Made by a program: the position numbers and the translations under genes. DNA of 16,031 bases from Candidatus Geohydrothermomicrobium daggyaiense. GTDB taxonomy: Bacteria; Actinomycetota; Geothermincolia; Fen-727; JACVIW01. The notes under the pieces are model-generated. The model saw only the letters and a program-made list of their open reading frames with translations. It did not search any database and was not told the origin of the DNA. The DNA lies in assembly GCA_015711695.1 (NCBI GenBank), contig JACVIW010000021.1, positions 1 to 16,031 of the forward strand. Reading direction: 5' to 3'. Shown here one piece after another: positions 1-7,067 of the stretch (positions are counted from its first letter, which is position 1; each line of letters begins with the position of its first letter).

Positions 1-513
1 CTTGAGGACGGGTCTGTAGCACTCGGGGTATGGAAGAGGGATGAGGTGCAGGACACGGCAGAGATAAGGGTGAATCGTGTGAATTGTGGGAATCCTCAAA
101 TATTTGACCTTGATAAAGGGGAGTATATCAGGGTGCAGGATATCTCGTGGACCCAGGATGGTTGTCTTGTGATCTCGAAAATTTCTTTGAGTTCAAGACC
201 TGTAATATTAATAGTGCCCTCATCGGGTATAGTTGTTCGTGGCATTAAGCCTGATAGAGCAAACCAGTTCACATTTGTTGTGCCTGTGGAAATCACGGGA
301 AGGGGATTCAAAAAGGGTGCACAGGTTTATCTTAAGAGAGATTCTTACAGGATAGACGGGTATTTTGCGGTCACGCATAGCGATGACAGGATCACGTGTC
401 TGATGAGCTTCTTTCTTGCAATGCCCGGAACATACGACCTTGTGGTAACAAATCAGGACGGATCTTCCGGGAGACTGCAAGCCGCTTTCACTATCTTTCC
501 GCTCTGGTATTAG
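1..513 (+). CDS. C-terminal part of a probably secreted protein with IPT/TIG-like domain (5' partial)
   Basis: The frame is open from the first base of the window to a TAG at 511-513, so the gene starts upstream and about 170 C-terminal residues are seen. The last ~90 residues have the layout of an IPT/TIG immunoglobulin-like domain: a strand ending in IKPDRA, a V-I-TGRGFKKGAQVYL segment, and the closing AMPGTYDLVVTNQDGSSG then AFTIF. The part before it (LEDGSVALGVWKRDE ... SSRPVILIVP) resembles the small beta-sandwich that closes many glycoside hydrolases; that is an inference from general pattern. IPT/TIG domains occur in secreted or surface proteins, often beside carbohydrate-active domains. 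The catalytic part, if any, lies outside the window. It converges with glpD, with 128 bp between the two stop codons. Confidence 0.7.
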   Translation, partial: LEDGSVALGVWKRDEVQDTAEIRVNRVNCGNPQIFDLDKGEYIRVQDISWTQDGCLVISKISLSSRPVILIVPSSGIVVRGIKPDRANQFTFVVPVEITGRGFKKGAQVYLKRDSYRIDGYFAVTHSDDRITCLMSFFLAMPGTYDLVVTNQDGSSGRLQAAFTIFPLWY

Positions 514-537
514 TTTATACTCTGGCATTAGTCTATA
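502..537. repeat. 18-bp imperfect tandem duplication across the stop codon
   Basis: Two adjacent 18-bp units, 502-519 and 520-537, read CTCTGGYATTAGTYTATA and differ at two C/T positions. The first unit contains the TAG stop (511-513) of the partial upstream gene. Because 18 is a multiple of three, the second unit repeats the stop in the same frame, so the protein end is unchanged. It looks like a small slippage duplication. Confidence 0.75.
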
Positions 538-565
538 CTTCGAATAAAAGCAAGCTAGATGCTCG

Positions 566-581
566 GTTTCCCGCTCGAAAC
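566..581. other. Weak hairpin in the convergent intergenic region
   Basis: GTTTC (566-570) and GAAAC (577-581) can pair around the loop CCGCTC, and a run of six T follows about nine bases later on the + strand. The stem is short and A/T-rich and the T-run is displaced, so this is at best a weak terminator for the upstream + strand gene. No better terminator is visible between 514 and 641. Confidence 0.25.
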
Positions 582-641
582 ATAATGGTTTTTTCAATCC
601 TTGCAGATAATACGGAAAATCCAGTGCTTTTATGGCGGGGA

Positions 642-2285
642 TCAATCGGCGTATTTTTTGGAAAGCTCAACAGTTTTGCGGTAATTTGCGATTTGTTTTA
701 GCTTCTCACTCTCATCCCAGCCGAGAACACTCCCCATAATATTTGCGACTTCCTCTGCTGCTTGAAGTCCCTGGTCCCGAGCTGTATAGAAAATTTCGGT
801 TCTTCTGACCATGAAATCGTCAAGGCACAGCGCCATCTCGGATTCGACAGCAAACTTGACCTGAGCTCGAATGTGAGGGATTTCAGGGCCAAGTCTTTCC
901 CCGAGCGAAGGGTCTTCCTCTACCATCTTGAGTATTTCAAACGCCTGCGTGCCCTGCTTGAAAAGTGTGGCAAGAACATCATCAGAAAGTTTGAATTTCG
1001 TGCTCATGGCTCTTATTCGAGCTTCAGTGTCGATGGAAGGCGCGCCAAAGACCGGGTTGTTTTTCGTTCGGCACGGGGTTTTCGCTTTTATACCGAATTC
1101 CTTAAGCAGCCTTAACGCGGCCATGTCAACAAGTTCTTCAGCCATTGATCGACCTGTGGTTAGCTTGCCGCCAGAAATCGTGAGTAGTCCTGAGTGTCCC
1201 TCGTATATCCTATGTTCCCTTGAAACCTTGCTGGCTGCTACGTCCTCTCCCCCTTCCATCATGACAAGGGGTCTTAAACCTGCGTAAGTGCTTATAATGT
1301 CAGAGCTGTCAAGATTTGCTTTCGGGAGAGCATGATTTGCCGCTTCCAGGATATAGTCCACATCTTCTTTCGTGGCATAAGGATTGTCCAGATCTTCATG
1401 ATAGTAGGTGTCCGTTGTTCCGATAAGCGTGAAATTTCCTCTTGGGACTATGAACATCATGCGCTCATCTGTGGGGGAGATAATGGGCAGGGCGTTTCTT
1501 GTCCGAGCTCGCTCCCTGGGGACGACGATATGCGCTCCCTTTGTAAGTTGTAGCTTTGGCGGCACATCAGGCTCATCAATACGGCAAACGACGTCACCCC
1601 AGGCACCTGACGCATTCAGAACAACCTTTGCTTCGATGTCAAACTCCTCGCCTGAAAGATTATCCTTGAGCCTTGCTCCGCATATCTTACCTTTATTCTT
1701 GTGGAATCCCTTGACCTCAACGTAGTTAGCGCAGCACGCTCCCGCCTGAATTGCGGATAGTATGTGTGCAAGGGTGAGCCTTGCGTCGTCAGTTGAGCAG
1801 TCATAGAAAACGCCTGCCGCTTTCAGTCTTGTTTCGTCAAGGCTGTCTTCAATTTGTAGCGCTTTCTTTTTGAGGTACATACGATGGTTTTTGACATTTC
1901 TGAAAAGCGCGAGCATATCGTATAGCCAGAGTCCCATTGCGATCATCAGAACGCCGTTCTTGTCTCCCCTGTATATGGGAAATGTGAACGCCTGTGGCCA
2001 TACGAGGTGGGGAGCGTTCAAAAGGAGTTGCCGTCTTTCGCGTTGGGCTTCGAAAACAAGGTGGAAATCATACATCTCGAGATATCTAAGCCCCCCGTGT
2101 ATAAGTTTCGAGGACCTGCTGCTTGTTCCAAAAGCCCAGTCGTTTTTGTCCACGCATGCTGTTTTAAAGCCCCTAAGAGCCGCATCCCTCGCAGTGCAGG
2201 CTCCTGTAATGCCGCCCCCGATAACAAGCACATCAAATGAGTTTTCCTTAAGTCTAAAGAGCATTTCTTCCCTTGAAATTTTCAT
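642..2285 (-). CDS. glpD: FAD-dependent glycerol-3-phosphate dehydrogenase (GlpD type)
   Basis: Oxidises sn-glycerol 3-phosphate to dihydroxyacetone phosphate at the inner face of the membrane and passes electrons to quinone. The 547-residue product has the N-terminal FAD-binding Rossmann motif GGGITG at residues 23-28 and the family signature GTSSRSSKLIHGGLRYLE at 53-70. The C-terminal region ending around DDFMVRRTEIFYTARDQG fits the DAO_C domain of GlpD. There is no cysteine-rich BFD-like tail as in anaerobic GlpA, so I assign the aerobic-type single-subunit enzyme. The ATG at 2285 is preceded by GGAGG at 2298-2302, a rather long 12-nt spacing; Met8 (2264) is a less likely start. No glpK, glpF or glpB/C partner is in the window. 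It diverges from the PHP gene across a palindrome-rich region that could carry its operator. Confidence 0.93.
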   Translation of the reverse strand: MKISREEMLFRLKENSFDVLVIGGGITGACTARDAALRGFKTACVDKNDWAFGTSSRSSKLIHGGLRYLEMYDFHLVFEAQRERRQLLLNAPHLVWPQAFTFPIYRGDKNGVLMIAMGLWLYDMLALFRNVKNHRMYLKKKALQIEDSLDETRLKAAGVFYDCSTDDARLTLAHILSAIQAGACCANYVEVKGFHKNKGKICGARLKDNLSGEEFDIEAKVVLNASGAWGDVVCRIDEPDVPPKLQLTKGAHIVVPRERARTRNALPIISPTDERMMFIVPRGNFTLIGTTDTYYHEDLDNPYATKEDVDYILEAANHALPKANLDSSDIISTYAGLRPLVMMEGGEDVAASKVSREHRIYEGHSGLLTISGGKLTTGRSMAEELVDMAALRLLKEFGIKAKTPCRTKNNPVFGAPSIDTEARIRAMSTKFKLSDDVLATLFKQGTQAFEILKMVEEDPSLGERLGPEIPHIRAQVKFAVESEMALCLDDFMVRRTEIFYTARDQGLQAAEEVANIMGSVLGWDESEKLKQIANYRKTVELSKKYAD

Positions 2286-2386
2286 AAGTGAAATACACCT
2301 CCCTAATTGGAAATGAGAGAATACAATGCTTTAAACCTGGCAAGATAGCATTTGCTTCCTTTCCTGGGTAGCACGACGTAAAAAAC

Positions 2387-2399
2387 ATATGAAACATAT
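2387..2399. repeat. 13-bp inverted repeat (ATATG-AAA-CATAT)
   Basis: Perfect 5-bp arms, ATATG at 2387-2391 and CATAT at 2395-2399, surround an AAA spacer. It lies 102-114 bp upstream of the glpD start codon and is followed directly by a tandem ATATCTC-ATATCTC (2401-2414). A regulator binding site is possible; the A/T richness makes chance occurrence plausible. Confidence 0.4.
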
Positions 2400-2421
2400 A
2401 ATATCTCATATCTCAAATCGC

Positions 2422-2457
2422 GAAACAGAGTTTCCCTTTGAAACAGGGTTTCCTTTT
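2422..2457. promoter_or_regulatory. Tandem palindromic 18-bp repeats, candidate operator
   Basis: Unit 1 (2422-2439) and unit 2 (2440-2457) match at 16 of 18 positions. Each contains a 13-bp inverted repeat with arms GAAAC and GTTTC around a 3-bp spacer (AGA or AGG). A further small palindrome, GTTTCAAAC, follows at 2469-2477. Repeated dyads with a shared GAAAC/GTTTC core between divergent genes are typical of multi-dimer repressor binding sites. No local regulator gene flanks this region, so the binding protein is unknown. The 18-bp period is short of two helical turns, so neighbouring dimers would sit on different faces of the DNA. Confidence 0.45.
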
Positions 2458-2621
2458 TATCAAAAAATGTTTCAAACGTGTTTTCATAAAGAGGCTTAAC
2501 GCCAGGAGGCATCGTGATCCTCGCTTGTGTGGGTCATATTCCATTAAAGTATATTAAGGCTGAATAACGTTCAAAGCGGGCGCTGCGAGTATTACAAAAG
2601 GATTAATTTCCTGGTGCTCGC

Positions 2622-3308
2622 ATGAATTTCAAAAGGGAGGCGCTTGTTATCAAAAAAAGCGTTGAAAGGTCAGAGTTTGTGGTTGACATGCACGTTCATA
2701 CGTCCGTGTCGTCGCCATGCAGTTTTATCGATCCTGAGCGGCTTATAACGAGAGCCAGGAGTATAGGGCTAGATGCCGTTTGCGTAACGGACCATGATGG
2801 AATCGAAGGCGCGCAGATCGCTTTTGAACTCGGGAAAAAGGTCGAATATCCGGTGTTTCGCGGCATGGAAGTATACACCGAACTCGGGGACATGCTTGTT
2901 TTCGGTGTTTATGATAACGCTCTTTCCTGGATGACGACTTTTGATGAGGTCATCAAATTTTGCCATAAGAATGGCGCGATTGCCGTCCCGGCGCATATCT
3001 CCAAAACAAAAGTTACCCTGGACGAAGAGGGGCGAAAAAAGATGGATGAATATGTGCTGAGGCGAGTGAAGGCACTTGAGACTTATAACGGAGGCTCCAC
3101 GCCTGAAGAGAACAGACATGCGCTCGAACTTGCCCGGAAGTATTCTCTTGCGAGCATTGGGGGAAGTGATGCGCATCACGAATTTCAGATTGGTAGATGT
3201 GTGACAGTTTTTAAAGTATCAATACAAAGTGAGCGTGAGCTTATCGAAGCCGTTAAACTTGGACTTTGCAGAGGAGAATATGGATCATTTTTCCTGAATA
3301 TGCCTTAG
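2622..3308 (+). CDS. PHP-domain metal-dependent phosphoesterase-like protein
   Basis: Stand-alone PHP domain of 228 residues, the family of metal-dependent phosphatases related to histidinol phosphatase and the DNA polymerase III PHP domain. Metal-ligand motifs occur in the expected order: HVH at residues 24-26, TDHDG at 56-60, the glutamate of RGMEVYT at 80-86, PAHIS at 123-127, and GGSDAHH at 180-186. The substrate cannot be read from sequence; small stand-alone PHP proteins act on nucleotide or other phosphate esters. The ATG at 2622 is the only good start, since TAA closes the frame at 2604-2606 and the next in-frame ATG falls at the first metal ligand. Oddly, no Shine-Dalgarno precedes it, while an AGGGAGG lies just inside the coding region. 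It is probably co-transcribed with the acyl-CoA synthetase 67 bp downstream. Confidence 0.85.
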   Translation: MNFKREALVIKKSVERSEFVVDMHVHTSVSSPCSFIDPERLITRARSIGLDAVCVTDHDGIEGAQIAFELGKKVEYPVFRGMEVYTELGDMLVFGVYDNALSWMTTFDEVIKFCHKNGAIAVPAHISKTKVTLDEEGRKKMDEYVLRRVKALETYNGGSTPEENRHALELARKYSLASIGGSDAHHEFQIGRCVTVFKVSIQSERELIEAVKLGLCRGEYGSFFLNMP

Positions 3309-3337
3309 GTTCAGGGCTATCCCGCAAGCGGGCATGT

Positions 3338-3354
3338 GCAAAATCGTCTTTTGC
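3338..3354. other. Hairpin upstream of the acyl-CoA synthetase RBS
   Basis: GCAAAA (3338-3343) and TTTTGC (3349-3354) form a 6-bp stem around the loop TCGTC, just ahead of the strong Shine-Dalgarno at 3365-3370. A second small hairpin, CCCGC-AA-GCGGG, lies at 3321-3332. Neither has a terminator T-run. They may shape the 5' end of a processed mRNA or be incidental. Confidence 0.25.
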
Positions 3355-3375
3355 CGGCAAATAAAGGAGGGGCAA

Positions 3376-5052
3376 ATGAGCCAGATAGAGCACATCTTCA
3401 AGAAGTTCAAAATGGCTTTTGACAGAGGAGTGCATTTCGGCAATTTCATTGACAGGGTCGCCGATCTGCACGGCGATAAGACATGCTTCATTCTCGACAC
3501 TTCTCTTGATTATTCCTTTATGCGCGGGGACAGGCATTCTTATGTTGAATGGCTGGGATTCGTTAACAGAATGGCGAACGTGCTTAAACATGAAATCGGG
3601 ATAAGAGCGGGAGACAGGGTCATAGTTGATATGTCGAACAGGATTGAGATTCCATTTACCTGCGCGGCGATCATGAAAATAGGGGCTGTTGCAATTCCGC
3701 TCAATTTTATGCTCACATCCGGGGAGATCGCTTATATCGCATCTGACTCTGGTGCTCGTTTCTTTATAGTTGATCGGAATGTTTTTGCCTCAAGGATTGT
3801 CTCACAGGAAAGGATTCCGGTTGTCGAGAAATGGATGGTTCTTGATGGTTCAACTGGTCTGGGAGAGGGAATGATTGAACTAAAGCTTCTTCTTGATGAA
3901 GCTTCTCCGGAGTTCCCGCCACAGCGAAAAGATCCCGACGAACTTGTTGGCATTTTCTATACCTCAGGTACCACAGGGTTCCCGAAAGGCGCAATGATGA
4001 GCTCGAAAAGCCTTCTTGCGGCGCAGCGCATGACTGCAGCCGTCGTGCCGACAACAACTCGGGACATAGGGGCGATGGCTCTACCCCTTGCCCACCTTTT
4101 TGGTTTTGGGCTTTGGATAATTGCCCTCAGCGGTGGTTTGACAGGTTTATTTGTAAGGTCATTTAATCCGAAAAAGATGCTCGAAATTATCGAGAAGATG
4201 AAGCCCACTATTTTTGTTGGCGCACCCGCGATGTATCTGATGATGCTTGACGTGGGGATAGACAAATATGATCTTTCACATGTGCGCATATGGGGTTCGT
4301 CATCCGATGCCATGCCAGATGAGGTGGCGAAAATTTTTTGTCGTGCCGGTGGGCTTTACATCGGAGGAAAGAGGTTCCCATCGATTTTTCTGGATGCCTA
4401 TGGAATGGTGGAACTATCGGCGCTTGCTTGCCTGAAGATCCAACTTCCAGGAATCAATTTCCCGACCGGATGCGTGGGCTGGCCCATGCCTCCCATCAGA
4501 ATGCGTGTGATAGACGATGAGGGTAACAAACTTCCGGCAGGAAGCGTGGGCGAACTTGCGGTCAAGGGTCCGTGCGTTACGCTTGGGTACTGGGGAAAAC
4601 CGGAGGAGACAAAAGCTGCGATGTCAAATGGCTGGTTCAGGACGGGCGATATGGCGAAGAAAGATAGACTTGGAAGGGTGTATTTTGTTGACAGGAAAAA
4701 GGATGTTATCAAAAGCGGTGGGTATTCTGTTTTTTCGGTTGAGGTGGAAAAGGAAATTCTCGCCCATCCTGGTATTTCAGATGTCGGGGTTGTTGGAGTT
4801 CCGCATCCTACTTTGAAAGAAGTTCCGATCGCGGTTGTCGTTCTTGAGCCTAATGCTCGACACACCGCCGAAGAGATACTTAAATGGTGCGAATCTAATA
4901 TTGCTTCTTATAAATGCCCCAGAAAAGTAATCATAATTCCAGAGGAGGAGATGCCGAGGACCCCCACAATGAAAATCCTGAAGCGGGAATTGAGGGAGAA
5001 GTACAGGGACCTTTTCCTCCAGCCTGATGGCACATGTTCAGGCAAGAGCTGA
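3376..5052 (+). CDS. AMP-forming acyl-CoA synthetase (fatty-acid/carboxylic-acid CoA ligase)
   Basis: ANL-superfamily adenylating enzyme: activates a carboxylic acid with ATP to an acyl-adenylate and transfers it to CoA in the cytosol. The start at 3376 (558 residues) is preferred over 3334 because AAAGGAGGGG sits at 3363-3372, five bases upstream. Motifs are in order: the P-loop-like YTSGTTGFPKG at residues 195-205, DAYGMVE at 340-346, GWFRTGD at 419-425, the hinge DRKKDVIKSGGY at 439-450, and the C-terminal catalytic lysine in PRTPTMKILKREL (Lys533). The residue before that lysine is Met rather than the more usual Gly. General resemblance is to medium/long-chain fatty-acyl-CoA ligases, but chain length cannot be decided. 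It follows the PHP gene and converges with the CrtI-like gene, leaving only 18 bp and no visible terminator. Confidence 0.9.
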   Translation: MSQIEHIFKKFKMAFDRGVHFGNFIDRVADLHGDKTCFILDTSLDYSFMRGDRHSYVEWLGFVNRMANVLKHEIGIRAGDRVIVDMSNRIEIPFTCAAIMKIGAVAIPLNFMLTSGEIAYIASDSGARFFIVDRNVFASRIVSQERIPVVEKWMVLDGSTGLGEGMIELKLLLDEASPEFPPQRKDPDELVGIFYTSGTTGFPKGAMMSSKSLLAAQRMTAAVVPTTTRDIGAMALPLAHLFGFGLWIIALSGGLTGLFVRSFNPKKMLEIIEKMKPTIFVGAPAMYLMMLDVGIDKYDLSHVRIWGSSSDAMPDEVAKIFCRAGGLYIGGKRFPSIFLDAYGMVELSALACLKIQLPGINFPTGCVGWPMPPIRMRVIDDEGNKLPAGSVGELAVKGPCVTLGYWGKPEETKAAMSNGWFRTGDMAKKDRLGRVYFVDRKKDVIKSGGYSVFSVEVEKEILAHPGISDVGVVGVPHPTLKEVPIAVVVLEPNARHTAEEILKWCESNIASYKCPRKVIIIPEEEMPRTPTMKILKRELREKYRDLFLQPDGTCSGKS

Positions 5053-5070
5053 GCATTTGAAGCCTAACAT

Positions 5071-6621
5071 TTACGCCCTTGCGTGTTCATTCCAGTTCTG
5101 GACAATGAGGCTTGACACAGCCATACCGGATATCATTACGAGCGGGACACCACCACCCGGATTCGTGCACTGCCCTGTTAAATACAGACCCTCAACACAT
5201 TTCGACCGCCAGGATGGTCTGAACGGACCCATGTTTGAAGCGCTCATTTCTATACCGAAGAAAGCACCCTCAGGTATCAGCAACCTTCTTTCAAGTTCGA
5301 CGGGCGTAACCGAATCAATCCATTCAACGCTGGATGAAAGACCTGGAAAAGCCTTGCGCTCGAGCGCCTCGACACATTGCCACGCCCAATCGTCAGCTAT
5401 GTCATCCCAGTTGTGGTATTTGAGTTTGTAGGGTGCAATATATATCGCGCTGAGAATTTGCTTTCCATCGGGAGCGAGGTCAGGGTCATCGAATGATGCG
5501 CAACTCACAAGAAATGAGCCGTCATCAGCGCGATAGAGAAGGCCTTTGTCGTAAAAATCTGACCAAATGTTGTCGAATTTTTTTCTCTCTGAAAGAATTA
5601 CCGTCATGTGCGCCCGCACGGAATCCATCTTCTTTCTCAACCCGAGATATATTGTGGGCGCAGGTATGGAGCAGGGCTGTTTTTTAACCGCTCGAGAAAT
5701 ATAAAAAGGGAGGTTCTCTTCTCCAACAAGATCAAGATATGTGGTTCTGGAGTGCGCATTAGAGATCACGACGCGAGAGCTTATCTCATCCCCGTTCTGG
5801 AGCAGCACGCCACAAGCGCGTCCGTTTTTGATAATTATTTTCTTCACAAGAGAATTGAGGCGTATTTCAGCGCCAAAACGCTCCGCTATTTTTCTAAGCG
5901 CCTTTGGTATCGCTATCATTCCACCTTTAGGGTAGTAGTAGCCCACTCTCCCAGCGTACGAGACCATCGCAAGCATTCCTGAACATCTTTTCGCTGGAAG
6001 AGCAGCGTAGAGGTTTTCCCATCCAAAGAGAAGTCTGATTCTTTCGTCTTTGAAATAGTTAACAAGAAGTCGGTCAAGCTTTTTTGAGCCAATCTTGAGA
6101 GCGGTGGGTAGCGCGCGGATAAGATATGGCTGGGCTAACAGCCTCATCAATGTGGCTGGTTTTGCGACCTGAGCTAGAGGTGGCATCGGTACTTGGAGTG
6201 ATTTGATGAATGAATCGTATATCGTTTTCATATCAGCAAGGTATCTGTCATAGTTACTGACATCTTCGGGGGCTATTTCCCTTATCGCATTTTTTAATTC
6301 TTCGGGGTCACGGGGAAGAAGAACTCTCGTGCCGTCTTCGAGCACGGCGTCGTAGACAGGGTCTATCAATTTAAACTGGAGATAGTCTTCGAGTTTCAGA
6401 TCAAGCAGTTCAAAGAGTTTGTAGTAAAGATGGTGTCCGATGACGAATACTGCGCCGACATCCGGTTTGAAGCCGTTAACATTATAGTTCGAGCAGCAGC
6501 CGCCGATCCTTGAACACTGTTCGAGCACCAGGACTTTCATTCCCTCTTTCGCAAGTAGACAGGCGCATGTTAAACCTCCAACTCCTGAACCTATGATCAC
6601 AACATCGTAGTCTTTTCTCAT
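5071..6621 (-). CDS. CrtI/phytoene-desaturase-like FAD-dependent oxidoreductase
   Basis: The 516-residue product has an N-terminal FAD-binding Rossmann fold with GSGVGG at residues 11-16, followed by LEQCSRIGGCCS (33-44), the equivalent of the E-x(5-6)-GG pattern of the amine-oxidase/phytoene-desaturase superfamily. Near the C-terminus, GLYLTGQCTNPGGGVPLVMISG matches the closing flavin-contacting motif of CrtI, CRTISO and retinol-saturase-like proteins. Members desaturate, saturate or isomerise polyprenoid or carotenoid chains; many bacterial ones are uncharacterised. No phytoene synthase or other carotenoid gene is in the window, so the substrate is unknown. GGAGG (6633-6637) precedes the ATG by 11 nt. 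It is the last gene of the minus-strand series, 96 bp after a 68-aa membrane protein. Confidence 0.85.
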   Translation of the reverse strand: MRKDYDVVIIGSGVGGLTCACLLAKEGMKVLVLEQCSRIGGCCSNYNVNGFKPDVGAVFVIGHHLYYKLFELLDLKLEDYLQFKLIDPVYDAVLEDGTRVLLPRDPEELKNAIREIAPEDVSNYDRYLADMKTIYDSFIKSLQVPMPPLAQVAKPATLMRLLAQPYLIRALPTALKIGSKKLDRLLVNYFKDERIRLLFGWENLYAALPAKRCSGMLAMVSYAGRVGYYYPKGGMIAIPKALRKIAERFGAEIRLNSLVKKIIIKNGRACGVLLQNGDEISSRVVISNAHSRTTYLDLVGEENLPFYISRAVKKQPCSIPAPTIYLGLRKKMDSVRAHMTVILSERKKFDNIWSDFYDKGLLYRADDGSFLVSCASFDDPDLAPDGKQILSAIYIAPYKLKYHNWDDIADDWAWQCVEALERKAFPGLSSSVEWIDSVTPVELERRLLIPEGAFFGIEMSASNMGPFRPSWRSKCVEGLYLTGQCTNPGGGVPLVMISGMAVSSLIVQNWNEHARA

Positions 6622-6717
6622 AATGCTACAATCCTCCGTATTCCGATTACCTCGTTTTTGCCTCCTTTTCAGGACTGAAATAATCCATCGATACCGAAGT
6701 GTGGACCTCCGTCAACT

Positions 6718-6924
6718 TCATAAAAATATGCGGTATGGCATCTCGCGCGCTTCTGATAGGACTCGTAATAATCTTGTTCTCCGCTCCTCTGATAATCTAA
6801 TTGAAACCGTAAACCCGATCATAATCGCAAGGATAAGGCAAAGAGTTCTCCGTTTTGTAAAAGAATTGTATCCGGTGAGTCCTTTTTTGTGGCGCGATGT
6901 CATAACACTCGTCGCTGCTTTCAT
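6718..6924 (-). CDS. Small single-TM protein, 68 aa, with charged C-terminal helix
   Basis: I do not recognise a named family. The start at 6924 is chosen because a perfect GGAGG (6931-6935) sits six bases upstream; the frame extends further upstream, but the added residues look non-coding. The product has a basic N-terminus (TSRHKKG ... TKRR), one hydrophobic segment TLCLILAIMIGFTVSI at about residues 27-42, then a charged amphipathic stretch LSEERRTRLLRVLSEAREMP ending RIFL. The layout resembles YtxH-like or other small membrane-anchored proteins whose TM is followed by an EERR/K helix, but that is only layout. It sits between the polyferredoxin and the CrtI-like gene, so it could anchor or scaffold either one. 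An open + strand frame overlaps it but has no comparable start signal. Confidence 0.6.
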   Translation of the reverse strand: MKAATSVMTSRHKKGLTGYNSFTKRRTLCLILAIMIGFTVSIRLSEERRTRLLRVLSEAREMPYRIFL

Positions 6925-6930
6925 CTTAAG

Positions 6931-6935
6931 CCTCC
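6931..6935 (-). promoter_or_regulatory. Shine-Dalgarno that sets the small TM protein start
   Basis: On the minus strand GGAGG is followed by CTTAAG and then ATG (6924-6922). It is the main evidence that a real gene begins here and not at the upstream GTG/ATG codons of the same frame. Confidence 0.65.
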
Positions 6936-7067
6936 ATAAACGAAAATAAACATGGTTAAGAATATCCAACAGACACCGGACTGTAAACATAATTTGAGTT
7001 TGCTGAAATGAAGTCCTGTGTCGACTATACATTTGGGGGAGTTTTTCCGGCTAAGCACTCAAGGTCG

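Larger units (their letters stand above)
2286..2621. promoter_or_regulatory. Divergent regulatory region between glpD and the PHP gene
   Basis: This 336-bp non-coding stretch must hold promoters for both divergent transcription units. I cannot assign confident -35/-10 pairs; TATATT at 2551-2556 is a possible + strand -10 element. Small repeats cluster in the middle: an inverted repeat ATATG-AAA-CATAT (2387-2399), a 7-bp tandem ATATCTC (2401-2414), two 18-bp units each with a GAAAC/GTTTC palindrome (2422-2457), and GTTTCAAAC (2469-2477). A 69-codon minus-strand frame at 2303-2512 crosses the region, but it is built from these repeats and has no convincing ribosome binding site. Confidence 0.6.

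Noticed and set aside
220..645. 141-codon minus-strand frame opposite the IPT/TIG-like gene
   Set aside because: The + strand product has clear domain features; this antisense frame shows none and overlaps the glpD stop.
2422..2457. Short CRISPR-like array
   Set aside because: Only two 18-bp units directly adjoining, with no spacers and no cas genes.
2303..2512. 69-codon minus-strand frame upstream of glpD
   Set aside because: It is composed of the intergenic repeats, has no convincing ribosome binding site, and its translation shows no recognisable domain.
6623..6949. 108-codon + strand frame over the small TM gene
   Set aside because: No ribosome binding site, no recognisable features, and it runs opposite to a frame with a strong Shine-Dalgarno and a TM helix.
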